From an uncultured bacterium (lineage in GTDB: Bacteria; Patescibacteriota; Minisyncoccia; Moranbacterales; GWC2-37-73): 20,075 nucleotides of DNA. The stretch is from contig CAIPMZ010000047.1 of NCBI GenBank assembly GCA_903866285.1, positions 1-20,075 on the forward strand, in the 5' to 3' direction. Below are positions 10,501-15,730 of the stretch, piece by piece. Position numbers and translations under genes: made by a program. Below the pieces are notes generated by a model. That model was not told where the DNA came from, searched no databases, and was given only the letters and a program-made list of their open reading frames with translations. The stretch's first letter is position 1. Every line of letters starts with the position of its first letter.

Positions 10501-12520
10501 CCGAGGCTGGTAAGCTAGCCAGTTCGCCAGCAATTGACCAAGTATTTAAAGCCACATTATAACGATAAAATTCGCCTGAGCTTGAGCCTCTAAAATAATA
10601 AACGTAGCCATTCGCGTAAGTTCCCTTAATATCCGTATTCGCCGAAAAAGGGGCTGAGGCCATCGCCAGCCAAGTATTAGCTGTCACATCAAACCGAAAG
10701 AACTGGGGAGTGTTACTACCCCTGATTGTATACAAATAACTGCCCACCCCGGTAACGCCATTCCAAATCAAATCACTCCCAGTACCCAGCGTTGAATTTA
10801 AAGTGCCAGAGGAATTTACGCTATTAGCCGTTGTCTGCCCTTCATTAACCATTTGTGGACCTACCCACTTGCCCCCAGTTCCAACCCCAACCGTTCCTCC
10901 TTGAGGATCAAATTTCCATAAATCATATGTACTAGCCCCTCTAAAAACATACATCAACCCATCTGCTGGATTATATTGCACCGAAGCATTATAAAAATAA
11001 CCATTGGGAGCATCGTCTGAGACACCCCAAGAGCTCCAAGCATTATCCGTAATATTATATTTCATGATAAAGGCGTAATAAACATACACACCATTATCCG
11101 GTCCGCTATTGGGCGTTCCTACCCAAGAGTTTAGATAATAAACATAGTCCTTGTTGTCCGTAGGATTATGATAAAAGGTTCCCTTTTGTTCATAGTTCAA
11201 ACCTGCGCCAATGAAACGTGGAAAATCTGGAGAATTAGCAAGCGTGGTCCAATTATTTAATGCTGCATTATATCTATAAAAATTCTTTGTCCCACTGCCT
11301 CGAAGCATATAAAAATTGCCATTGGAAGCCTTGACTAAACTTGCCCCAGTTGAGGCAGAACCAGTAATAGGGGCTTCATTTTCCCAAGAATTATCTGCCA
11401 CGTTAAACTTCCAAAAATCCGTAGCGCCGCAACCTCGATTAACAAAAACATTGGTGCCATCGCTTTCCACATTTGAACCATTACAAATTGTATCCAGCAC
11501 ATTAGGCAGTTCCGTAAAAGTTTCACTGGTAAGCTCATATTTATAAAACTTTTTTGAATAAGCTCCAAAAGTCAGGTAAATAGTCTGATTTCCATCAAAT
11601 CCTAAGTCCGCTCCACTTCCCAAGGAAAAAGGAAGTTCTGGCAGCAAATCGTAGGCGTCCCGCTTCGTATCATAACGAAACCAAGTCCTAGTTCCAAAAC
11701 CCTTGGTAATATAAATATCTTGGCCAACGATGACTGAACTTGAACCGCTATAAAAACCGCCGGCAGAATAATTATTTTGGGGCACGCCCCAAACCCGAGC
11801 ATTCCAAGATCCTCCCGGCTGAAGTTTAATTGAACCATTCGTATCGCTAACGTCTACCGTGGTTGTTGCTCCCGCCTTCCATTCTTCAATTGTGGCTACG
11901 TTGGCTGAATGTGGGGCGCTCAAGACGCTTGGCAAGATCGAAAAAATTACAAGCAGGGCGCCCAAGGAAACCGAAAAACGCCAAGAAGCGGCTCGGACAA
12001 GTAACAGCACTTTAAAAACTACCCTGCGAAATTTTTTTAACCAAACTGAAAAGTAATAGCGCTGCCAATATTCTTTCCCATAACTTTCGCGACTAGCTTC
12101 ATGCTTAATAAGAAAATCAGCCAAAGATTCCTTATTGATTACGAACTTTTTATTATTTTTTTTATTTTGAGCCTTAACAGATTTGAAAACAAATAACCGC
12201 AAGAGCGTTTGAAATTTTTCAGTGAAGGGTTTTTTTTCAGTTAATAATTTCTGCCTAGGTAAAGCATTTATTTTCAAACCAATTTTTCTTGTCACTATGC
12301 TTTCTTTTGTATTTGAAGACTTTCTAACTGAAAAAAACTTTTTATTAACCGCACTTTGGCTTAAGGTCTGCCGAATCTTTCGCTTCTTCTTAAAAAAGTC
12401 CACCAAAAAAACAAGCGTCTGCCCATGCGTTGCCTTTTCCTTAAACAATCCTCGTTTTACGAAACTATCTTTCTTTTTTCCGTAAAACTTTTTTCTTTTT
12501 TGTGTTAACTGTTTCTGCAT
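4568..12520 (-). CDS. Giant single-pass surface protein with kelch-like propellers and FnIII domains
   Basis: Seen: 2650 residues. Residues 1-180 are Lys/Arg-rich and cytoplasmic if the single hydrophobic segment (about 181-203, ending VLSA) acts as a signal anchor or signal peptide. Then comes a duplicated block: a short lead-in, about 12 motifs of the type F-Y-R-Y-x(4)-N-x-W spaced 45-75 residues apart, a sandwich domain with ETRTS-DG-W, and an FnIII-like domain with YYVYFG-NASAD. Copy one covers about 205-1073 and copy two about 1073-1945. About seven FnIII-like domains fill 1945-2650, the last ones resembling the fibronectin-like domain of purple acid phosphatases. No LPXTG, C-terminal helix or enzyme motif is visible. 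Known: kelch-like repeats form beta-propellers that bind proteins or glycans. Inference: a cell-surface binding or adhesion protein. It is first in an operon with an ABC ATPase and a MacB-type permease. The ribosome site is weak (TTAGAAAA). Confidence 0.9.
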   Translation of the reverse strand: MQKQLTQKRKKFYGKKKDSFVKRGLFKEKATHGQTLVFLVDFFKKKRKIRQTLSQSAVNKKFFSVRKSSNTKESIVTRKIGLKINALPRQKLLTEKKPFTEKFQTLLRLFVFKSVKAQNKKNNKKFVINKESLADFLIKHEASRESYGKEYWQRYYFSVWLKKFRRVVFKVLLLVRAASWRFSVSLGALLVIFSILPSVLSAPHSANVATIEEWKAGATTTVDVSDTNGSIKLQPGGSWNARVWGVPQNNYSAGGFYSGSSSVIVGQDIYITKGFGTRTWFRYDTKRDAYDLLPELPFSLGSGADLGFDGNQTIYLTFGAYSKKFYKYELTSETFTELPNVLDTICNGSNVESDGTNVFVNRGCGATDFWKFNVADNSWENEAPITGSASTGASLVKASNGNFYMLRGSGTKNFYRYNAALNNWTTLANSPDFPRFIGAGLNYEQKGTFYHNPTDNKDYVYYLNSWVGTPNSGPDNGVYVYYAFIMKYNITDNAWSSWGVSDDAPNGYFYNASVQYNPADGLMYVFRGASTYDLWKFDPQGGTVGVGTGGKWVGPQMVNEGQTTANSVNSSGTLNSTLGTGSDLIWNGVTGVGSYLYTIRGSNTPQFFRFDVTANTWLAMASAPFSANTDIKGTYANGYVYYFRGSSSGEFYRYNVALNTWSIAGELASLPASATVSDGGTLAYNASDGYIYATRGGSSNTFYRYNIGTNTWTTTPTIAILSSTGFGFSSHGAAIGSRLVSDGTNLYATVGGSESMFLKYTTSTNTWSALTRTPFVQFYGTDLTFANGKIHALAGFYRDETWEYTIASNTWRKLPPIKSFSYARGAYNGASLEYVGGNSFYATLGQGTPEMMSFTASPDNYATQGTYISESRDLTQVENWVAFTKNDSTPANTSITYETRTSSDGKNWDAWTAISGTTINSTPRRYFQVKITLASLDKVSTPTVNDWQIAYNNEDQTPQNPSSVSASSKRIGGTGISSGGVYPHSHPYFAWTGASDLGSGIAGYYVYFGQNASADPQVDGTFQQTGFFESNEPLQTGNYYLRIKTKDNNGNISTGAWEAFTYTYNGVSPTLAEIKTSSAEFNLGTLADVSATDVDGSLRLTQNGGFWNEGRVATFPTYAHYGTKLVKATSGGTTYFFTLAGGNRPNFYRYDPVNNLWATKASALINSVAVNIYYGGSLVAGPEGFLYATAGGYTSTFLRYDIANDLWQTVSSTPQNLTYGGTLTYDGSRYIYATPGGDNSFFRYDTVNNNWVTMGTLDFGNPEFTYQAMNNGGDAFFDGGNNIYMFQGGGYPYFAKYAINNNAGTGEVAGQWTSLAAVPVAVENGGSAIYNSQTKTVYFFPGWGKNYFYKYDFASDTWSKLADTPITIGYGASGVLDGKYLYLLKGEGDVVFLRYNLEENSWELPARGIFHEPNYSNGNTYSFGGGAAMTTDSSGNAYVIRGAWDTLFNRYNPLTGKSEQLASLPVGAVDGAQVTYVAQENAVYYVTGLNNYSRRANAKNNYFFRYLIATNTWEDLSTNLPPSQLSGSGVSLIYDGSRYLYLTAGGGSATWWRYDRAAVSGSRWMNHLGVLNTSLPTMAGWSQGAGSRLLFKDNLIYSTRAQSTNQFYSFSTLTNTWTRLADIPPVSPVTVISNGSALIDGGDGYLYLTQGANTAGYFRYKIANNSWETLTSLPAQVNFGGGGAGMLAGNRIWTIAGSGTNTYSDGLYSYVLGSAQTGFKRTGVYTSQVMDLLSVYDWANLTVNYQQPSNTFVLAETRTSVDGVTWSSWEQTTDEKVQGTKHTYLIASPKNEFVQIRLSFSSTDQIFSPRVDDFSINYYQDVIAPANPSAVIAYSDALQTTEIQQADWHKNPNPSFRWPAEGQENGALDNVGGSAVAGYYVYFGENASADAFLLGTFQTSNTFTAANLVSGKAYYLRIKAIDNANRVPIQNYEAFTYQYDTVAPTNPTTIEVTPTGYTAVDNYAFLWTPDVADDYSGVAKFQYRTDGDPTNVWVELNDPTAFQLNLPNENHIVGAYQSGKNKFYLRAVDQAGNVAEPIVQEYYYSASAPSPPENLQVAPQTSQVNFFSFSWDQPSSFVGEADKLTYYYSINVLPTPNNVVATNVRAAGPGAFATQKGQNTFFVVAADQAGNIEYNNYASANFFAETSAPGVPGNIQIFDTSDRENAEYSIAVKWIKPIELNLGNFDGYVIYRSEDNLNFSEIAKTTGSAYVDTKLESKMYYYYIKAKDKTNNYSIASTTVNLIPTGRYTSPPKLVGVPTNKLQSFQAEIAWVTDRVASSFVEYGKAISLGQTTGQVDSLTDHNVIVKGLEAGTKYFYRVKYIDPDGNIGTSEINTLVTLPPPTISEVLVSDIQLNTAYVSWRTNTSATCTLNYGNGSMMSIEEAAGGSSHVQKIDKLLPATSYSIQISCLDNDKNIFKSDEYTFATPEEPTVSNVTIENKENVDLPTVVVAYQTNVPTSTYILFKGASENSPHTYLVNDRVTDHSAEITGLDPSVEYTLQVSGVDEHNIQAQMFEQKITTRFDSRPPLIVTNRAIGKVMSRGKGAQANVYIRLETDEPTKIKIGYAKGIVTKSFEQTASDDAFNTYHLITIPAETGQVYSYQVSAFDEAENVTTTEAMTIAVDQSRANATEVITSTFLNQFGWISKLGRN

Positions 12521-12587
12521 TTTTCTAACTACAATCTAAAAACATAACCACAATAAATTTCCTCATCGCGAAAAAATTCTTACTTTT

Positions 12588-12593
12588 ATTATA
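12588..12593 (-). promoter_or_regulatory. Candidate -10 box for the giant-protein/ABC operon
   Basis: A perfect TATAAT lies on the minus strand, preceded by GG. No good -35 hexamer is found at 16-18 nt (TGGTTT at 17). The transcript would start near 12581, giving a leader of about 60 nt that contains a 13-codon open frame ending four bases before the giant gene's ATG. It is the only convincing -10 in the 330-nt gap between manC and the giant gene. Confidence 0.45.
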
Positions 12594-12694
12594 CCTCTTT
12601 TAATAAATTAAAACCAGTCATGAGATAGCTCTTAAGAAACCTAGGCAGGGGTTCTGGGTAATATTCAGTTCTAACCGAAGGTTACCTCTAAATA

Positions 12695-12805
12695 TTTACG
12701 AACTTGTTTGCCTTTTGGGCCATAGTCTCGACAGAGAGTCCAAACGCTTGACCATTTTTTCGGTCAAGCGTGGGCTCTAAAAAGTAAACGAGCGAAGTAA
12801 AAATT
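12695..12805 (+). repeat. 111-nt structured intergenic element, copy 1
   Basis: The first of two copies of equal length in the window (the other is at 17903-18013). The ends (29 and 31 nt) differ from copy 2 at only three positions each, all transitions. They form an outer stem of TTTAC with GTAAA plus 16 further pairs, one of them C-A. An inner hairpin has arms ACGCTTGACC and GGTCAAGCGT around an eight-base loop; AGAGTCC and GGGCTCT extend it by seven pairs. The G-T pairs are wobbles only if the RNA is read from the plus strand, so that strand is given. It lies 44 nt past the manC stop. No run of T follows the hairpin on either strand, so it is not an ordinary terminator. The remaining gap sequence (12606-12694) shows only a short TAACC-gaa-GGTTA hairpin. 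Confidence 0.75.
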
Positions 12806-12849
12806 TCTGACTTAATTTCCGAAAGCTATCAGCTAAGAATGACCCATTT

Positions 12850-14226
12850 TTAGCGGCCATAGATGTCATTATAACGAACAATATCATCCTCCTCTAAATA
12901 ATCCCCCGTTTGCACCTCAATAATTTCGAGATTTAATTTGCCTGGGTTTGCCAGTTGATGTTTAGCTCCGGCTAAAATATAAGTACTTTCGTTTTCATGT
13001 AACACTAAGGAATTTTCCCCATTAAGTACTTTCGCCGTACCTTTCACGACGACCCAGTGTTCCGAGCGATGCCGGTGCGATTGCAAGCTTAAACTGGCGC
13101 CAGGATAAACCGTAATTTTTTTTACTTTATGGTTTTTATCCTCAATTAGAACTTCGTATTTCCCCCAGGGTCGTTGCACTTCGATATTATGTTGAATCTC
13201 TTTATAATTATGTTCCTTTAAATAATTAACAACTTTTTTTACATCCTCACTTTGGCCACGCTTGTGGATTAGGATGCAATCATTGTTTTCCACCACGACT
13301 AAATCCTGCACCCCAATGGCGGTAATCAGGCGGTTTGTCGAAGAATGCACAAAAACATTTTTACTATCAATTAAAATATGCCTATTCTGCAAAGCCTCTT
13401 TTTCGCCCAATACATCAGCCAAGGCGTCAAAAGAACCAATATCGCTCCAGCCAAAATCCCCTTCAAACACAATGACCTTGGAGGATTTTTCCGAAATAGC
13501 GGTATCAATGGGCTCAGCCTCAAGCGTTCCGAAACTTTTAGCAAATTCGACATAATTTTTTTCAAAAGCTTTAAAAAGTTTTGGGGCATATTTTTCAAGC
13601 TCACCCGCAAAAGTTTGGAAATTGAAAAGATACATCCCAGAATTCCAAACGTACTGCCCAGACTGCAAATACTGCTGCGCAATTTCCTTACTTGGTTTTT
13701 CCACGAAAGCATCCACGCTAAAATAACCCTCCACCGGTTTACCTTTCTTAATATAACCAAAGCCTGTCTCAGGCGAAAGTGGTGTAATCCCAAGCGTGCC
13801 AATGTGATCGCCAACTTTGCTGATGGCGTTTTTTGCAACCGCAATAAAAATATCCGGTTTTCCGATATAGTGATCAGCCGGCAAAATCATCACAGGTTCA
13901 TCTTCTTTGACGCCAATTTCTGCTACTAAATATTTCATCCCCAAAGCAATTGCCGGCGCCGTATTAAGCGAAACAGGCTCCGTAATTATTTGCTTTTCAG
14001 TAAGCTCCGGATAAATATCCCGAAGTTGATTATAGGCGTTAAAATAATTTTCTTTATTTGTTATCAAAAAAATATTTTCGGCTGGCATCACTTTCTGCAT
14101 CCGTAAAAAAGTTTCCTGCAAAAGAGAAAAATCGCTATACAGTTTTAAAAATTGTTTCGGAAAGTTTTTCCGCGACAGTGGCCAAAGACGAGTCCCAGAG
14201 CCACCACAGAGAATGATTGCATACAT
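12850..14226 (-). CDS. manC: Mannose-1-phosphate guanylyltransferase / mannose-6-phosphate isomerase
   Basis: Known function: makes GDP-mannose from mannose-1-phosphate and GTP; the fused C-terminal domain isomerises mannose-6-phosphate and fructose-6-phosphate. Seen: 458 residues, usual for the type II bifunctional family. The N-terminal nucleotidyltransferase has the GGSGTRLWPLSR signature (8-19) with K24, ILPADHY (114-120), FVEKP (174-178) and WNSGMYLF (194-201). The C-terminal cupin (about 350-450) has QRPWGKYEVL and the metal-site motif QSHRHRSEHW (382-391). Start: ATG at 14226 with no Shine-Dalgarno sequence; the preceding 30 nt are TTTATAAC octamer repeats. A strong promoter at 14457-14484 implies a leader of about 224 nt. 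The product feeds surface glycan or glycoprotein synthesis and links to the phosphoglucose isomerase encoded upstream. Whether the isomerase half is active cannot be judged from motifs alone. Confidence 0.95.
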   Translation of the reverse strand: MYAIILCGGSGTRLWPLSRKNFPKQFLKLYSDFSLLQETFLRMQKVMPAENIFLITNKENYFNAYNQLRDIYPELTEKQIITEPVSLNTAPAIALGMKYLVAEIGVKEDEPVMILPADHYIGKPDIFIAVAKNAISKVGDHIGTLGITPLSPETGFGYIKKGKPVEGYFSVDAFVEKPSKEIAQQYLQSGQYVWNSGMYLFNFQTFAGELEKYAPKLFKAFEKNYVEFAKSFGTLEAEPIDTAISEKSSKVIVFEGDFGWSDIGSFDALADVLGEKEALQNRHILIDSKNVFVHSSTNRLITAIGVQDLVVVENNDCILIHKRGQSEDVKKVVNYLKEHNYKEIQHNIEVQRPWGKYEVLIEDKNHKVKKITVYPGASLSLQSHRHRSEHWVVVKGTAKVLNGENSLVLHENESTYILAGAKHQLANPGKLNLEIIEVQTGDYLEEDDIVRYNDIYGR

Positions 14227-14450
14227 AAAAGTTATAAAGTTATAAAGTTATAAAGTGGAAAGCGTGCCCCATGACGAGAGAAGCGAGTTTTACGGGGTGA
14301 ATAAAGTTAAAAAGTTATAAAGTTGAAAGCTTGCCATGTGAAATTGCCTGCCTGATTTCACAGGGTGAATAAAACTCCTAAAGTTTATAACGTTATAAGC
14401 TGGAAAGCCTTTACGAGATTGAAAGACTCAAGGCGTCTTCTTTTCAAGGC
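14227..14450 (-). repeat. Modular repeat array forming the manC leader
   Basis: Read on the minus strand the sequence holds two full modules and one partial module of about 70-80 nt. Each starts with GCTTTC followed by runs of ACTTTATA-like octamers, then ACTTTATTCACCC (TTTTATTCACCC in the first) leading into a GC-containing insert. In the first, the insert is a hairpin (TGTGAAAT and ATTTCACA, perfect 8-bp arms around TGCCTGCCTG on the plus strand). In the second, CCCCGT and ATGGGG can pair with one G-T pair. The last, partial module is three tandem TTTATAAC octamers ending four bases from the manC ATG. With the promoter at 14457-14484 this whole stretch would be 5' untranslated RNA. Confidence 0.6.
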
Positions 14451-14456
14451 TTTTTA

Positions 14457-14484
14457 ATTATACTAAACGCTCAAGATATGTCTA
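14457..14484 (-). promoter_or_regulatory. Strong promoter for manC
   Basis: Minus strand -35 TAGACA (14484-14479, five of six matches), a 16-nt spacer, and a perfect -10 TATAAT (14462-14457). It lies directly downstream of the terminator of the small membrane-protein gene, so manC appears to be an independent unit. Transcription should begin near 14450. Confidence 0.7.
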
Positions 14485-14496
14485 CTAAAAAAATTT

Positions 14497-14537
14497 AAAT
14501 AAAAAAAACCGAATACCCTGTTAAGGAAATTCGGTTT
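14497..14537 (-). terminator. Intrinsic terminator after the small membrane-protein gene
   Basis: Minus strand hairpin with perfect 9-bp arms AAACCGAAT (14537-14529) and ATTCGGTTT (14514-14506), a 14-nt loop, and a T-rich tail starting inside the second arm (8 T in a row, then ATTT). It sits 17 nt past the TAA stop at 14555. Confidence 0.88.
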
Positions 14538-14554
14538 AAAACAATCAGTGCAAC

Positions 14555-14827
14555 TTAAGCCCCCGAAGTCCTCCTCTTAATAGAAAGAGTCCAGCGAAGA
14601 AGAACACTAGCGAGCGCTCGCAATGTAGCTGCAATAAGAAAAGCAACTCCAAAGACAAACAAGGAAACGCCAATGAGGCAAAAGACCAGGGACGCAACAT
14701 CAAAAAGGTCTGAACTAGCCCCGGATCCCAGAATTGAAAGCGCATTGGCTGCATAAAATGAAATAGGAGCGCCAATAAGTAGCATCACCCCCATTAGCAA
14801 TGTTAAAGAAGATTCATTCTTTTTCAT
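14555..14827 (-). CDS. Small two-helix membrane protein of unknown function
   Basis: I do not recognise this 90-residue protein. Seen: hydrophobic segments at about 8-30 and 42-72, separated by a short polar loop (SGASSDLFD), and a basic C-terminus (RWTLSIKRRTSG) that should stay in the cytoplasm. That puts the N-terminus in the cytoplasm too if both helices span. Start: ATG at 14827 with a strong GGGAG ribosome site six bases upstream, the best in the window. The gene is a complete stand-alone unit with its own consensus promoter (14876-14904) and intrinsic terminator (14497-14537), which makes real expression likely. The strong promoter and ribosome site suggest an abundant product. No enzyme motif or cysteine pair pointing to a function is seen; C49 is the only cysteine. 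Confidence 0.8.
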   Translation of the reverse strand: MKKNESSLTLLMGVMLLIGAPISFYAANALSILGSGASSDLFDVASLVFCLIGVSLFVFGVAFLIAATLRALASVLLRWTLSIKRRTSGA

Positions 14828-14875
14828 CCTATTCTCCCGGTTTATAATTTTTCAAGGCAACTCTTTTGTGGGCTC

Positions 14876-14904
14876 AGCATACAACATAACAGCGTTTATG
14901 TCAA
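14876..14904 (-). promoter_or_regulatory. Consensus sigma70-type promoter of the small membrane-protein gene
   Basis: Minus strand -35 TTGACA (14904-14899, perfect), spacer of exactly 17 nt, -10 TATGCT (14881-14876, four of six). The predicted start is near 14869, about 40 nt before the ATG. The -35 box lies 7 nt beyond the terminator hairpin of the preceding gene. Confidence 0.78.
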
Positions 14905-14911
14905 GAGTTTA

Positions 14912-14943
14912 AAATCAGCCCCACCGTGAGGTGGGGCTGATTT
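14912..14943 (-). terminator. Hairpin terminator after the phosphoglucose isomerase gene
   Basis: A perfect 14-bp stem (AAATCAGCCCCACC with GGTGGGGCTGATTT) around a four-base loop, 25 nt past the TAG stop at 14969. On the minus strand it is followed by only a short T stretch (TTTT, partly within the arm, then AAAC), so termination is likely from the stem strength but the U-tract is poor. Confidence 0.75.
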
Positions 14944-14968
14944 CGAAAGGGTTTCCTTGGATAGTTGA

Positions 14969-15580
14969 CTACTCAAGTACTCGCAAACCTCCAAGGTCAA
15001 CCTCATTGATTGTTTTATAAAGTGGATTTTTTTTCAGGGCTGGTTGACCATTTTCGTCCTCAACCACGTAGAAAGCAAACCCGCGCATTTTCCGAACTAA
15101 TTCGTAATCAGCGTGTCCGGGAAAGCTGGAAGGATCGCGATCTTCAAAATCAACCGGGCTATCGTCAATCGTAACCAAATAAGTTTTACCGGTATTAACA
15201 ACCAAATGCCCGAATTTAAGGGGCATAAAGACTTCGTCGCCCGTCCTGACGACGATGGCTCTAAATTCTTCAACTTGATCAGCGAGCATTTCCCCGTTTT
15301 CATTTTCGACTAATTTTTGGAGCAGCGCCACACCTTGGCCATAAACAATCGAATAATTCTCGCTAAGCTCTCCGACGTGGTAATGCCCATAAGTTTTTAA
15401 ATATTCGCCCGAAATCGTACCCGGTTCCCAAACCGTCGTATTTTTTTGACTAACTCCACCCCGGATCATATAGTAATGAATCGCCGGACCTACCCCGGCC
15501 GGATCCATTAAAACGTCCTGCATTTTTTCTTGAGTTCGCACCGCGAGATGTTTCGGCACATTTGTAAAATCGATGTTCAT
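14969..15580 (-). CDS. pgiA: Cupin-type (archaeal-type) glucose-6-phosphate isomerase
   Basis: Known function: interconverts glucose-6-phosphate and fructose-6-phosphate in the cytoplasm using a metal held in a cupin barrel, unrelated to the common PGI fold. Seen: 203 residues, close to the 190-residue archaeal enzymes. The metal-binding motif GHYH (65-68, H66 and H68) is followed by E74, matching the distal glutamate of the family with a one-residue shift, then GQGVALLQK (81-89). The later metal histidine is H125 in KFGHLVVNTG. WEPGTISGEYLKTYGH (51-66) is the typical substrate-side segment. Start: ATG at 15580; the upstream DNA is a run of short AATTTAACA-like repeats with no Shine-Dalgarno sequence. 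It supplies fructose-6-phosphate for the isomerase half of ManC. Stop TAG is followed by a strong hairpin. Confidence 0.92.
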   Translation of the reverse strand: MNIDFTNVPKHLAVRTQEKMQDVLMDPAGVGPAIHYYMIRGGVSQKNTTVWEPGTISGEYLKTYGHYHVGELSENYSIVYGQGVALLQKLVENENGEMLADQVEEFRAIVVRTGDEVFMPLKFGHLVVNTGKTYLVTIDDSPVDFEDRDPSSFPGHADYELVRKMRGFAFYVVEDENGQPALKKNPLYKTINEVDLGGLRVLE

Positions 15581-15582
15581 AG

Positions 15583-15611
15583 GGTTGAATTGTTAACTTG
15601 TTAAATTGTTT
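15583..15611 (-). repeat. Short TTAAC-type tandem repeats before the phosphoglucose isomerase start
   Basis: On the plus strand three imperfect 8-9-nt units (GTTGAATT, GTTAACTT, GTTAAATT) lie against the ATG at 15580. They resemble in spacing and AT content the GTTATAAA units in front of manC. No Shine-Dalgarno sequence is present. Confidence 0.5.
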
Positions 15612-15671
15612 TTTTATTTCACTTTTTAGCTATTTAAGCGTAAGCTTCATGCGCACATTCGTGCTATTTCG

Positions 15672-15707
15672 CCTGCCTATCAGCAAGTTTGTCTGCCGAT
15701 AGGCAGG
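15672..15707. repeat. REP-like palindrome after the solute-binding protein gene
   Basis: A 10-bp perfect outer stem (CCTGCCTATC with GATAGGCAGG), one A-C mismatch, then three more pairs (GCA with TGC) around an eight-base loop. It begins 23 nt past the stop at 15731. No T-run follows on the minus strand, so it is better described as a REP-like hairpin or RNA 3'-end stabiliser than as a classic terminator. Confidence 0.55.
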
Positions 15708-15730
15708 TAATTCGCAGAGAAGATAACAAC

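Noticed and set aside
12222..12485. Plus-strand open frame of 87 codons opposite the start of the giant gene
   Set aside because: It is the mirror of the Lys-rich N-terminal segment (Phe/Leu-rich in antisense), with no promoter or ribosome site of its own.
12695..12805. tRNA or intrinsic terminator
   Set aside because: No cloverleaf, T-arm or CCA end can be drawn, and no T-run follows the hairpin on either strand.
13378..13929. Plus-strand open frame of 183 codons inside manC
   Set aside because: It overlaps a clearly functional enzyme gene with conserved motifs, and its translation has no recognisable features.
14227..14256. CRISPR-like array
   Set aside because: The repeat unit is 8 nt with no spacers, and no cas gene is in the window.
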